This document shows, one piece after another, positions 34,390 to 43,250 of a stretch of DNA of 64,000 nucleotides (its first letter is position 1; each line of letters starts with the position of its first letter). The position numbers and the translations under genes were made by a program. Origin of the DNA: Syntrophaceae bacterium (GTDB taxonomy: Bacteria; Desulfobacterota; Syntrophia; Syntrophales; Smithellaceae); contig WRPE01000004.1 of assembly GCA_009773315.1 (NCBI GenBank), forward strand, positions 29,261-93,260, in the 5' to 3' direction. The notes under the pieces are model-generated. The model saw only the letters and a list, made by a program, of their open reading frames with translations, made no database searches and was not told the DNA's origin.

Positions 34390-34863
34390 ATGCTGACGGA
34401 CATTGACTTTATGAATATCGCGCTTCAAGAAGCAGTCGTCGGGTACAAGCAAAACGAGGTACCGATTGGCGCAGTGCTGGCGCAAGAGGGCCAAATACTG
34501 GCGCAGGCGCATAATGCGTCCCTTGCCTCAAATGACCCCTCTGCACACGCGGAAATGCTGGCGATCCGCAAGGCCTGCGAGAAAACAGGTAATTACCGAC
34601 TGACCGGAGCGTCGCTCTATGTGACACTGGAACCCTGCGCGATGTGCGCCGGCGCGATCCTCCAGGCAAGACTTAAGCGGGTTATTTTCGGCGCGCGCGA
34701 TCCAAAGGCCGGCGCCGTGGTTTCCCTCTATTCTATTTTAAATGATAACCGGTTGAATCATCAGGTGGATGTATCGGAAGGGGTTTTGCAGGAAGAGTGC
34801 GGGGAAATTTTGAGTAGATTTTTTAAGGAAAAGAGGATAAGAGCCGATGCGGCGGATAAATAA
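34390..34863 (+). CDS. tadA: tRNA-specific adenosine deaminase TadA
   Basis: A 157-residue zinc deaminase converting the wobble A34 of tRNA-Arg to inosine. The zinc/catalytic motifs HAE (PSAHAEMLAI) and PCxxC (LEPCAMCAGA) are present, and the length is standard. The start at 34390 has GGAGAG 6 bases upstream; an in-frame ATG at 34366 would add 8 residues. It lies just ahead of the tRNA-Ser pair. Confidence 0.93.
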   Translation: MLTDIDFMNIALQEAVVGYKQNEVPIGAVLAQEGQILAQAHNASLASNDPSAHAEMLAIRKACEKTGNYRLTGASLYVTLEPCAMCAGAILQARLKRVIFGARDPKAGAVVSLYSILNDNRLNHQVDVSEGVLQEECGEILSRFFKEKRIRADAADK

Positions 34864-34868
34864 GTCGC

Positions 34869-34961
<93 letters not shown>

Positions 34962-35014
34962 TATTGATTTAAAACAATTAAGAAACATATAATTGAAAGT
35001 TTGCTTAAATAGTC

Positions 35015-35108
35015 GGAGAGTTACCGAAGTGGTCGTAACGGGATCGACTCGAAATCGATTTGGGGGTCACAAGCTCCCACGGGGGTTCGAATCCCCCACT
35101 CTCCGCCA
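35015..35108 (+). tRNA. tRNA-Ser (anticodon CGA)
   Basis: A class II tRNA with acceptor GGAGAGT/ACTCTCC, encoded CCA at 35106-35108, anticodon stem ATCGA/TCGAT around loop CTCGAAA (anticodon CGA), a long variable arm and TTCGAAT T-loop. It lies 53 bp after tRNA-Ser(GGA). Confidence 0.96.
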
Positions 35109-35182
35109 TCCATTCCAAAATTTCAGTTGATTCCTGCCGATTTATCCATTAAGAGTCTGGGTCAGTATTCAATAAAAATATG

Positions 35183-35277
35183 GCCGGGTCCCGTACAACG
35201 GAGGCTTGTGAACCCCGTCAGGTCCGGAAGGAAGCAGCGGCAGCAAATCCCATCGTGTGTTGCGGTAAACCCGGTCA
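35183..35277 (+). ncRNA. ffs: Signal recognition particle RNA (4.5S type)
   Basis: It contains the conserved SRP Alu-less domain IV core GTCCGGAAGGAAGCAGC, preceded by a CGGAGGC half and followed by a pairing arm. The ends GCCGGGT and ACCCGGT close the long hairpin. It lies between tRNA-Ser and dnaX, a common location. Confidence 0.9.
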
Positions 35278-35295
35278 CCAGTTATCGTAACTACT

Positions 35296-35465
35296 CAGGA
35301 GACAGAGGACAGAATTCAGAAGACAGAATGACCTGCGAAACAAGGGGTAAAGATAAGCACGAATTGGTGGGACTTTTGCCACGCCCGCAAATCCGCGAAA
35401 GTCTTCACCCAAGTTTATTATTCTGAATTCTGACTCCTGACTTCTGAATTCAGAATTCAGAGAGG
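35296..35465. repeat. GAATTC-type low-complexity inverted repeats before dnaX
   Basis: Repeated blocks of GAATTCAGAAGACAGAA and its complement (TTCTGAATTCTGACTCC, CTTCTGAATTCAGAATTC) surround a central unique stretch. The right end runs to 6 bp before the dnaX start and supplies its AGAGAGG ribosome site. Confidence 0.65.
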
Positions 35466-35470
35466 TTCAT

Positions 35471-37171
35471 TTGGAATACCTGGTTTTAGCCCGAAAATTT
35501 CGCCCGCAAACCTTTGACGACGTCGCAGGTCAGGAACCTGTGGTCCGAACTCTGAGTAATGCCATTGGCCAGGGCCGCATCGGACACGCCTTTCTCTTTT
35601 CCGGCCCCCGGGGTGTCGGCAAAACATCCGTAGCCCGTATTCTGGCCAAATCCCTCAATTGTGAAAGAGGACCAACGGCAACACCCTGCAATAAATGCGC
35701 AAACTGCAACGAAATAACAGAGGGAAACTCGATGGATGTGCGCGAGATCGACGGCGCGTCCAACCGCGGTATCGACGAAATCCGCGAGCTCAGGGAAAGT
35801 GTCAAATTTGCGCCGGCCGCCGCCAAGTATAAAATCTATATCATCGATGAAGTCCACATGCTGACGCGCGAAGCGTTTAACGCGCTGCTCAAAACGCTGG
35901 AAGAACCGCCCGGCCATGTCATCTTTATTTTTGCCACGACGGAAAATCACAAAGTACCGGCCACGATTCTATCGCGCTGCCAGTGCTATGATTTCCGCCG
36001 TATTTCGCTTGGTGAAATCGCAGCCAATTTAGGCCGCTTGGCCGCCGCCGAAGGCATTATCATCAGCCCCACGGCGCTTTCCTGGGTTGCCGAAGCAGGC
36101 GACGGCAGCATGCGCGACGCCCAGAGCATTTTTGATCAGGTCATTTCCTATGCCGGCTTGAAAATTTCCGACGACGACGTGGAAGATATTCTGGGACTGG
36201 CCGACCGCAAATATCTTTATCGCCTCTCCCAAGCCGTCGTGGCCCACAATGCAGGCAGTTGTCTGGTTATTCTGGCCGAAGCCTATCTGGCGGGCATCGA
36301 CATGAAGCATTTCTACGCGATGCTCTTGAAACATTTCCGCAATTTGCTTTTGGTCAAAATCGCCGCAGACAGCAGTTCATCCTTTGATATCGCGCCGGAG
36401 CAGGTGGAAAAGCTTAATCATCAGACGCAAAATGTTTCCCGCGAGACGTTGCAGCGTTACCTGGATATCCTGCTCAATGAAGCCGACAGCCTGCGCCGCA
36501 GCCAGGAAGTGCGGATGAAAATCGAAACCATCCTTGTCCGGATGGCCTATCTGGAACCGGTTTTGCCGGTGGGCGAAATTATGGCGACACTCGGATCGCT
36601 AGAGCAGAGGCTTCAGAGCGGCCTGCCACCTTCCCGCGATAAAGTTAATGCTGAACCGATTGCAGCAAGACAACCCCTCGAATATCCGCAGGCGGTCAGC
36701 GTTCAAAAATCAGCCGATCCGTCGCAGCAAAAACAAATTTCAGAAGCAACGGAGCCCCGTTATAATACAAAACCTGCGCCGGGTGACGATCTCAAAAAAT
36801 TTATCAAAAGGGAAAATCCACCGCTGGGGGCAAAAATTGACGCGGCTGAAGTTCTGGCATTGGAAAACGGCTGTTTGACACTGGGCTTCCCCCATGGTTA
36901 TATTTTCCTCGACAGCATTATGGAAAAACCGCAAAAAGAAGAACTGGAAAGAATCGCGGGAATTTATTATTCACAAAAGGTTTCCTTGGCGATTAAAACC
37001 ATCGACGTGCCAAAAACGAACGGCACCGAACGCGGCGCCAAAGCTAACACCTTAAACGAGATCAAGCGAGAAGCCATGAACTCTCCTCTTCTCCAGAAAG
37101 TGATCGCTGAGTTTGAAGGCGCGGAACTGATAGAAATTAAACCAATGACTGATAAAAAACAGGGGGGATAA
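35471..37171 (+). CDS. dnaX: DNA polymerase III subunits gamma/tau
   Basis: A 566-residue clamp-loader ATPase. Visible are Walker A GPRGVGKTS, the zinc module (C-x8-C-x2-C-x2-C, ending NKCANC), the DExx box IIDEVHMLTREAFNALL, and the SRC arginine finger (ILSRCQCYDF). The C-terminal part beyond about 370 is variable. It starts at TTG (35471), with GAGAGG 5 bases upstream; no ATG gives the conserved MEYLVLARKFRPQTF N-terminus. It heads the conserved dnaX-ybaB-recR operon. Confidence 0.95.
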   Translation: MEYLVLARKFRPQTFDDVAGQEPVVRTLSNAIGQGRIGHAFLFSGPRGVGKTSVARILAKSLNCERGPTATPCNKCANCNEITEGNSMDVREIDGASNRGIDEIRELRESVKFAPAAAKYKIYIIDEVHMLTREAFNALLKTLEEPPGHVIFIFATTENHKVPATILSRCQCYDFRRISLGEIAANLGRLAAAEGIIISPTALSWVAEAGDGSMRDAQSIFDQVISYAGLKISDDDVEDILGLADRKYLYRLSQAVVAHNAGSCLVILAEAYLAGIDMKHFYAMLLKHFRNLLLVKIAADSSSSFDIAPEQVEKLNHQTQNVSRETLQRYLDILLNEADSLRRSQEVRMKIETILVRMAYLEPVLPVGEIMATLGSLEQRLQSGLPPSRDKVNAEPIAARQPLEYPQAVSVQKSADPSQQKQISEATEPRYNTKPAPGDDLKKFIKRENPPLGAKIDAAEVLALENGCLTLGFPHGYIFLDSIMEKPQKEELERIAGIYYSQKVSLAIKTIDVPKTNGTERGAKANTLNEIKREAMNSPLLQKVIAEFEGAELIEIKPMTDKKQGG

Positions 37172-37175
37172 CCAA

Positions 37176-37490
37176 GTGCATAACATCGGCAACATCATGA
37201 AACAGGCCAAAAAGATGCAGGAAAAAATGGGACGGCTTCAGGAAGAGTTGGAAACAAAAACTATCGAAGCACAGGCAGGCGGCGGCATGGTGCGGGTCGT
37301 CGTCAACGGAAAGTTTGAACTTGTTTCTCTGAAAATCGAAAAAGAAGTCGTCAATCCGGAAGACATTGAAATGCTGCAAGATCTGATCGCCGCGGCGGTG
37401 AACGAGGGCATCCGCAAAGCACAGGAAATGGCCTCCTCGGAAATGGCAAAGATCACGGGCGGGCTGGGAATTCCCGGTCTGGGCATGTAA
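37176..37490 (+). CDS. ybaB: YbaB/EbfC nucleoid-associated protein
   Basis: A 104-residue DNA-binding protein with the N-terminal helix [17 protein letters not shown] and central [12 protein letters not shown] strand. It starts at GTG (37176) with a GGGGGA ribosome site; an ATG 21 bases downstream would lose the conserved first turn. It lies between dnaX and recR, as usual. Confidence 0.93.
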   Translation: MHNIGNIMKQAKKMQEKMGRLQEELETKTIEAQAGGGMVRVVVNGKFELVSLKIEKEVVNPEDIEMLQDLIAAAVNEGIRKAQEMASSEMAKITGGLGIPGLGM

Positions 37491-37498
37491 GGCGGTCC

Positions 37499-38098
37499 AT
37501 GAAATCCTACGCACAACCCATTAAGCGGCTGATTGCGGAACTGGCCAAACTTCCGGGAATCGGTGAAAAAACAGCGGCGCGGCTGGCCAATTATATTTTG
37601 CGCGCCACCCCCGATGATGTGGAAAAGCTGGCGGAAAGCCTGGTCGAAGTCAAACGAAAAATTCGACTCTGCCGGATCTGTCTCAATCCGACGGAAGAGG
37701 ATATCTGCCATATCTGCAGTAATCCGGCGCGCGATCAGCAGATGATCTGCGTGGTCGAAGAACCGGATGCTCTGGCCGCCATAGAAGAAAGCGGCGTTTT
37801 TCATGGATTGTATCACGTTTTGCATGGCGCGCTCGCGCCGCTCGACGGCATCGGACCGGACAATCTTCGTCTGAGCGAACTTCAAAAACGAATCAGCGAA
37901 GGCCGGATTCAGGAATTGATTCTGGCCACCAACCCCAACGTGCATGGAGAAGCCACGGCGCTGCTCATTACACGGATATTCAAAGATTCCAATATTCGAA
38001 TCACGCGCATCGCCATGGGGGTACCGATGGGCGGCGATTTGAAATATGTGGACAAAATGACAATATCAAAGTCAATGGAATTCCGACGGGGCATGTAG
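37499..38098 (+). CDS. recR: Recombination mediator RecR
   Basis: A 199-residue protein of normal length. It has an N-terminal HhH ([20 protein letters not shown]), a zinc finger ([16 protein letters not shown]), and a Toprim domain ([14 protein letters not shown]). It loads RecA at gaps together with RecF/RecO. Its start follows the ybaB stop by 8 bp. Confidence 0.96.
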   Translation: MKSYAQPIKRLIAELAKLPGIGEKTAARLANYILRATPDDVEKLAESLVEVKRKIRLCRICLNPTEEDICHICSNPARDQQMICVVEEPDALAAIEESGVFHGLYHVLHGALAPLDGIGPDNLRLSELQKRISEGRIQELILATNPNVHGEATALLITRIFKDSNIRITRIAMGVPMGGDLKYVDKMTISKSMEFRRGM

Positions 38099-38107
38099 GC
38101 GTGATAG

Positions 38108-38980
38108 ATGAATACGGAAAACAAGAAAAACAATCCCTGGCGACGGATCAATACCAAGCGCATCACGGCGACCGTCAAGAAACTATTTATTGGCGCCAAT
38201 ACAATTCTGGGCGCGGATGTAGTTTCCGCCCTCCACTCAGCGATTAAGAAAGAGGAATCACCCATTGGCCGGCAGGTACTCACGAAAATTCTTCAGAATG
38301 CCGATATTGCCTGCCACGAGGCGATGCCGATTTGTCAGGATACCGGCCTGGCCGTGTTGTTTGTCGAGATAGGCCAGGATATTCGGATTGTTGGGGGCGA
38401 TTTACGAAAGGCCATTGAAGAAGGTGTGCGGCAGGCTTACGGGGAAGGCTTTCTTCGCAAGTCCATGTGCGATCCACTCACTCGAACCAACACGGGAGAC
38501 AACACACCCGCTGTCATACACATGAATATCGTGCCCGGTAATCAATTAAGAATCATCGCCATGCCCAAAGGCGGCGGCAGTGAAAACATGAGCGCGGCTC
38601 GAATGCTGACCCCTTCGGCGGGAATCGACGGCATTAAAAAATTTGTTTTGGAAACTGTGGACAGGGCCGGCGCCAATCCCTGCCCTCCGATTATCGTGGG
38701 CATTGGCATCGGCGGATCGCTCGAACAGGCCTGTATTCTCGCGAAAAAAGCGCTTTTAAGGCCGGCGGGGGAAAAGAATACCTCCGATAAACGCCTGACT
38801 CAAATGGAAAAAGAACTCTATACGCGGATTAATGAATTGGGAATCGGTCCTGCGGGTTTGGGAGGCAGGGTGACAACCCTGGCCGTTCACGCGGAGATGA
38901 TGCCCTGTCACATTGCCTCGCTTCCGGTAGCCGTCAATATCCAATGCCACGTCGCCAGGCATCAGGAAATCGTCATCTAG
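38108..38980 (+). CDS. Class I fumarate hydratase, alpha subunit
   Basis: A 290-residue alpha subunit of a [4Fe-4S] hydro-lyase interconverting fumarate and malate (or a close tartrate dehydratase relative). Likely cluster cysteines are in EAMPICQDTG, ANPCPPIIVG and EMMPCHIA. VGIGIGGSLEQACILAKKAL is the family's glycine-rich block. The beta subunit lies 121 bp downstream, with a REP-like hairpin between. The two-subunit form is typical of anaerobes. Confidence 0.87.
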   Translation: MNTENKKNNPWRRINTKRITATVKKLFIGANTILGADVVSALHSAIKKEESPIGRQVLTKILQNADIACHEAMPICQDTGLAVLFVEIGQDIRIVGGDLRKAIEEGVRQAYGEGFLRKSMCDPLTRTNTGDNTPAVIHMNIVPGNQLRIIAMPKGGGSENMSAARMLTPSAGIDGIKKFVLETVDRAGANPCPPIIVGIGIGGSLEQACILAKKALLRPAGEKNTSDKRLTQMEKELYTRINELGIGPAGLGGRVTTLAVHAEMMPCHIASLPVAVNIQCHVARHQEIVI

Positions 38981-39031
38981 AGTATAAAGAAAGTAATCAT
39001 GATAGACTCCGTGATCCAAGAACATAAAAAC

Positions 39032-39084
39032 GTAGTGCGCACCTTCAGGTGCGCCGGCGCGGCGGGGTTAAAAACCCGCACTAC
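39032..39084. repeat. REP-like double-hairpin repeat, copy 1
   Basis: A 53-bp element bounded by GTAGTGCG and CGCACTAC. It contains two nested hairpins, GCGCACCTTCAGGTGCGC and GCGGGGTTAAAAACCCGC. It has the same design and length as the copy at 53386-53438. It lies between the fumarase subunits, so it would fold within their mRNA. Confidence 0.8.
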
Positions 39085-39101
39085 ATTTTAAGGGAATCTG
39101 A

Positions 39102-39665
39102 ATGATAGAGGCAAAAAGAATCCACACCCCTTTAACGGCTGAAATTTGCTCATCGTTTTCCGCAGGTGACATGGTGCTCTTAAGCGGTGCCGTTTACACG
39201 GCCAGGGATGCAGCCCACAGGCGGATGTATGAGGCCCTTAAAAAAGATCTTCCCCTGCCGATTGATTTATCGAAAGCGACCATTTTTTATGCCGCCCCCT
39301 CGCCTACCCCGGAAGGCAAGGTGATCGGCTCGATAGGCCCGACGACGAGTTACCGGATGGATGTATTCACGCCGGCATTACTCGAGCATGGACTCAGAGG
39401 GATGATCGGCAAGGGCAACCGTTCACAGGAAGTCGTGGAAGCCATAAAGCGATATAGAGCTGTCTATTTCGGCGCGATCGGCGGCATCGCCGCACTCACG
39501 GCACAATGCGTAAAAAGAATGGAAGTGGTCGCCTATGAAGACCTGGGACCGGAAGCGATCCGAAAACTGACCGTCGTTGATCTGCCCCTGGTCGTTATCA
39601 ACGATTCCCAGGGCAGCGATCTTTATCTTTCCGAGCAGAAGAAGTGGCGTATCCTTTCGGTATAA
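39102..39665 (+). CDS. Class I fumarate hydratase, beta subunit
   Basis: A 187-residue beta subunit (swivelling domain). It carries the typical SGAVYTARDAAHRRM opening, FYAAPSPTPEGKVIGSIGPT, and GKGNRSQEVVEAI blocks that bind the dicarboxylate. It pairs with the alpha subunit upstream. The reaction, fumarate plus water to malate, connects to the 2-oxoacid enzymes that follow. Confidence 0.87.
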   Translation: MIEAKRIHTPLTAEICSSFSAGDMVLLSGAVYTARDAAHRRMYEALKKDLPLPIDLSKATIFYAAPSPTPEGKVIGSIGPTTSYRMDVFTPALLEHGLRGMIGKGNRSQEVVEAIKRYRAVYFGAIGGIAALTAQCVKRMEVVAYEDLGPEAIRKLTVVDLPLVVINDSQGSDLYLSEQKKWRILSV

Positions 39666-39762
39666 AAGTCATTTTAAAATAATGCGAAAAGATATTGACC
39701 CAAAAAACCATCTATATTATGGATGGCCGTCATTTTGTAACATTATAAGGAGACCTAGGTAA

Positions 39763-40311
39763 ATGATAGAAGTCAGATGGCATGGCCGGGGCGGCCAGGG
39801 AGCGGTAACATCGGTGGAGTTGCTGGCGGTATCGGCAATTGCCGCAGGAAAATATGCGCAGGGATTCCCCAGTTTCGGTCCGGAAAGAAGAGGGGCGCCT
39901 GTCGCCGCGTTTACACGCATTGATGATAAAAAAATTAATGTCCGTTCGGGCATTTATGAACCCGATATCGTACTGGTTCTCGATTCCAGCCTCATCGGTT
40001 TGGTCAACGTTGTCGACGGATTGAAACCGGGCGGCAAAATCATTGTCAACACGCATAAGACACCGGAAGAAATCCGTAAGGACTTGAATTTCAACGGCTC
40101 GGTCGCCACGGTGGACGGCACCGGCATCGCACGCCAGGAAATGGGCGTGCCCATTGCCAACACAACCATGATTGGGGCGCTTTTGAAAGTGACCGGCATT
40201 ATGGGACTTGAGGCGATGAAAGAATCGGTGGAACACCGATTTGGCCGGCTCGCTCAGAAGAATCTCAATGCGATGAAACGGGCCTATGATGAAATAAAAA
40301 TAATAAACTAA
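39763..40311 (+). CDS. porG: 2-oxoacid:ferredoxin oxidoreductase, gamma subunit (cluster 1)
   Basis: A 182-residue gamma subunit with the signature start EVRWHGRGGQGAVTSVELLA and FPSFGPERRGAPVAAF. It is one of four subunits of a TPP/Fe-S enzyme that oxidises pyruvate or another 2-oxoacid to acyl-CoA, or runs in reverse to fix CO2. It opens the gene order gamma-delta-alpha-beta. The exact 2-oxoacid cannot be read from sequence. Confidence 0.9.
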   Translation: MIEVRWHGRGGQGAVTSVELLAVSAIAAGKYAQGFPSFGPERRGAPVAAFTRIDDKKINVRSGIYEPDIVLVLDSSLIGLVNVVDGLKPGGKIIVNTHKTPEEIRKDLNFNGSVATVDGTGIARQEMGVPIANTTMIGALLKVTGIMGLEAMKESVEHRFGRLAQKNLNAMKRAYDEIKIIN

Positions 40312-40320
40312 GAGGTAGTT

Positions 40321-40599
40321 ATGACATTGAAATCTTGGAAGGAACTTCCCATCGGCTGCGTTGTTTCCGAGCCGGGCAGCGCCAGCGAATACCACACGGG
40401 AAGCTGGCGGTCGCAACGCCCGATCTGGCACGACGCCAAATGCATCAAATGCGGCATCTGTTACGTATTTTGTCCGGAAGGTTGCGTGCAGCAGGGCGAA
40501 GACGGTTTTTTTAAAGCGAACATGGATTATTGTAAGGGTTGCGGTATTTGCGCACACGAATGCTGGCCCTGCGCGATCAAGATGGTAGAGGAGGGGTAA
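40321..40599 (+). CDS. porD: 2-oxoacid:ferredoxin oxidoreductase, delta (ferredoxin) subunit (cluster 1)
   Basis: A 92-residue subunit with two [4Fe-4S] motifs, CIKCGICYVFCP and CKGCGICAHECW, the latter with tryptophan instead of proline after its last cysteine. It carries electrons out of the TPP site to ferredoxin or the nearby NADH module. It ends 2 bp before the alpha-subunit ATG. Confidence 0.9.
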   Translation: MTLKSWKELPIGCVVSEPGSASEYHTGSWRSQRPIWHDAKCIKCGICYVFCPEGCVQQGEDGFFKANMDYCKGCGICAHECWPCAIKMVEEG

Positions 40600-40601
40600 A
40601 C

Positions 40602-41777
40602 ATGGGCAAACGCGTTGGATTGGAAGTAACGGTTGCCGTGGCGGAAGCTGTGGCGCTATGCCGTATTGATATGGCGGGCGTCTATCCCATCACACCCCAG
40701 TCACACATCGCAGAACATCTCTCCACCCTGGTGGCCGACGGCAAATTAGATGCGGAATTTATGACGGTAGAATCAGAACATTCGGCTATGAGCGCGGTCA
40801 TCGGCGCCTCCGGCGCCGGCGCGCGGTCTTATACCGCCACCAGCTCGCAGGGACTGATGCTGATGCATGAACTGCTGCCCATCGCCTCGGCGATGCGGCT
40901 GCCCATTACCATGGCCATTGCCAACCGGGCGGTTTCCGGACCTCTGAATATTTTAAACGATCACTCCGACATCATGCCGCAGCGTGATGCGGGTTGGATC
41001 GTTGTATTTGCCGAAAACGGCCAAGAAGCGATTGACCTGTCTATTCAGGCTTTCAAGATCGCAGAGCATAAAGATGTCATGCTGCCGGTATCCGTCAATA
41101 TCGATGGATTTCAACTCACGCATATGGTCGAGCCGGTAGAGATGCCCACCCAGGAAGACGTGGATCAGTTTCTCCCGCCGTTTGTCCCGCACGCGACGTT
41201 GCATCCCGCGCGTCCGGTGACCATGGGCGCGTTTGCCATGTCCGATTATTTCACGGAAATCATGAAAGCCAAAGACGAGGCCGTCAAGAACTCGAAGAAA
41301 GTTATCCTGGCGGTCTGGGACGAATGGGCAAAAATGTTCGACCGCAGCTATAAACCGGTGGAAACTTACAAAGCAGACGATGCGGATTTTCTGATCCTGA
41401 CGATGGGTTCAATGGGCGAGACCGCGCAACTGGCGATTGATGAACTGCGCGTGAAAGGCGTCAAGGCAGGCCTGGTAAAACTCAGACTCTGGCGTCCCTT
41501 CCCGTTTGCCGAAATCAAAGCCGCCATTAAAAACGCGAAAAAACTGATTGTCACCGACCGCGCCGTTTCCTTTGGCGGTCCCGGCGGTCCCGTGTTTTCG
41601 GAAATCAAATCGGCCTTGTATGCCGAAACCCGGCGCCCCGCCATTTACAATTATATTTACGGTCTGGGCGGACGCGACGTCACCGTGCATGATTTTGTCG
41701 GCATGTTTGAAAAAATTATAGCGGATACGGGAAATGTGGCAGCAGACACCTATGAATTTTGGGGGGTGAGAGAATAA
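40602..41777 (+). CDS. porA: 2-oxoacid:ferredoxin oxidoreductase, alpha subunit (cluster 1)
   Basis: A 391-residue alpha subunit. The start at 40602 has GGAGGGG just upstream and gives MGKRVGLEVTVAVAEAVALC. The family blocks are AGVYPITPQSHIAEHL, EFMTVESEHSAMSAVIGAS and SSQGLMLMHELLPIAS. Its stop overlaps the beta-subunit ATG (TAATG). Together with beta it forms the TPP-binding core. Confidence 0.93.
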   Translation: MGKRVGLEVTVAVAEAVALCRIDMAGVYPITPQSHIAEHLSTLVADGKLDAEFMTVESEHSAMSAVIGASGAGARSYTATSSQGLMLMHELLPIASAMRLPITMAIANRAVSGPLNILNDHSDIMPQRDAGWIVVFAENGQEAIDLSIQAFKIAEHKDVMLPVSVNIDGFQLTHMVEPVEMPTQEDVDQFLPPFVPHATLHPARPVTMGAFAMSDYFTEIMKAKDEAVKNSKKVILAVWDEWAKMFDRSYKPVETYKADDADFLILTMGSMGETAQLAIDELRVKGVKAGLVKLRLWRPFPFAEIKAAIKNAKKLIVTDRAVSFGGPGGPVFSEIKSALYAETRRPAIYNYIYGLGGRDVTVHDFVGMFEKIIADTGNVAADTYEFWGVRE

Positions 41778-42730
41778 TGAATATTGTAGAAAATTTTGAT
41801 TTATATGCCCCGCGGCTGATTAATAAAAAAGAATTATTATCGTCCGGCCACCGCGCCTGCTCCGGTTGCGCCGAAGTACTGGCTGTGCGGTTGATGTGTA
41901 AGGCGCTTGGTGAAAACACCGTGATCGCCTCCGCCACGGGCTGTATGGAAATTGCCTCAAGTATGTTTCCCACCACCGCCTGGGAGGTGCCCTGGATTCA
42001 TGTCGCATTTGAAAACGCGGCGGCCGTGGCCTCCGGTGTGGAAGCCGGTCTCAAGGCGTTGCGTAGAAAAGGCAAGATCGACGACCGTTACGTCAAAGTG
42101 GTCGGCATGGCCGGCGACGGCGGCACAATGGACATCGGGTTTCAGGCGCTTTCCGGCGCCATGGAGCGCGGACACGATATGATCTTTATCTGCTTTGACA
42201 ACGAAGCCTACATGAACACCGGAATTCAGCGCTCCAGCGGCACGCCGATGGGCGCTTCCACCACCACGGCGCCTGCGGGAAAAGTCAGCTCCGGCCAGAA
42301 AACCTGGAAAAAGAATATGCCGGAAATCATGGTTGCGCACAACGTGCCGTACGTGGCCACTGCCTGTCCCAGCTATCCGCTGGATTTCATCCGGAAGATC
42401 GAAAAGGCCAAAAGCATTAAGGGACCTTCCTATATTCATTGTTTCTCCGTATGTCCCACCGGTTGGCGCTCTCCGTCGCATACGGTGGTGTCCATGGGCC
42501 GTCTGGCCGTGGAAACAGGCGTCTTCCCGTTATTTGAAGTCGAGAACGGCCGTTACCGTATTTCTCCGGACATGCCGAAGCAACTCAAGCCGATCAATGA
42601 TTATTTCAAGCCGCAGGGACGTTTCCGCCATCTGCTGGCCGAAGAAATCGACACCATCCAGGAAAAAGTCACTTCGGAATATAGAAAACTCACGGAAAAA
42701 GCCAGATTTCTCAAGACGGGCAATGAATGA
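41777..42730 (+). CDS. porB: 2-oxoacid:ferredoxin oxidoreductase, beta subunit (cluster 1)
   Basis: A 317-residue TPP-binding subunit. It has CSGCAEVLAVRL and the SATGCMEIAS cysteine for its [4Fe-4S] cluster, and the TPP motif GDGGTMDIGFQALSGAMERG with FDNEAYMNTG. The start at 41777 overlaps the alpha stop. It is followed by the NuoE-like gene after 38 bp. Confidence 0.93.
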   Translation: MNIVENFDLYAPRLINKKELLSSGHRACSGCAEVLAVRLMCKALGENTVIASATGCMEIASSMFPTTAWEVPWIHVAFENAAAVASGVEAGLKALRRKGKIDDRYVKVVGMAGDGGTMDIGFQALSGAMERGHDMIFICFDNEAYMNTGIQRSSGTPMGASTTTAPAGKVSSGQKTWKKNMPEIMVAHNVPYVATACPSYPLDFIRKIEKAKSIKGPSYIHCFSVCPTGWRSPSHTVVSMGRLAVETGVFPLFEVENGRYRISPDMPKQLKPINDYFKPQGRFRHLLAEEIDTIQEKVTSEYRKLTEKARFLKTGNE

Positions 42731-42768
42731 AATGGGGCAACCCTAAAGAATACTGAGGTGAAAAAAGT

Positions 42769-43248
42769 ATGTCAAAAGTCAGTGATATCAAACTAAAGAC
42801 AAAACAAATCGTCAAAAAGCACAAAGGCGATAAAAGCGCGCTGATTGCCGTGTTACAGGATATTCAGGAAGCGTTTAATTATCTTCCCAAAGAAGCCCTG
42901 ATCACGGTCGGTGACGCGATGGGTATACCCACCAGTCGTGTTTACGAGGTGGCCACATTCTACAACGCTTTCAGTCTGAATCCGCGCGGAGAACACATTG
43001 TGAAAATCTGTGTGGGCACCGCCTGTCACGTCCGCGGCGCATCGGCTATTCTGGACAAATTCGAGCGGACGCTCTTCATTAAACCGGGTGAGACGAATCA
43101 GGATCAGAAATTCTCATTGGAACTCGTCAACTGTGTGGGGGCCTGTGCGTTGGGCCCCGTCGTGGTTATTGATACGGAATATCACGGCCAGATGACCATG
43201 GCCAAGGTAGATAAAATTATCGGAAAGCTCAAAGAGGGGGCGCAGTAA
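42769..43248 (+). CDS. NuoE-like thioredoxin-fold [2Fe-2S] subunit
   Basis: A 159-residue subunit of an NADH-oxidising flavoprotein complex, as in complex I (NuoE) or HndA/HydC of bifurcating hydrogenases. The [2Fe-2S] cysteines are in [11 protein letters not shown] and CVGACALGP. It is two bases upstream of the NuoF-like gene. It lies directly after the POR genes, with no hydrogenase or complex I membrane genes. Confidence 0.88.
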   Translation: MSKVSDIKLKTKQIVKKHKGDKSALIAVLQDIQEAFNYLPKEALITVGDAMGIPTSRVYEVATFYNAFSLNPRGEHIVKICVGTACHVRGASAILDKFERTLFIKPGETNQDQKFSLELVNCVGACALGPVVVIDTEYHGQMTMAKVDKIIGKLKEGAQ

Positions 43249-43250
43249 TC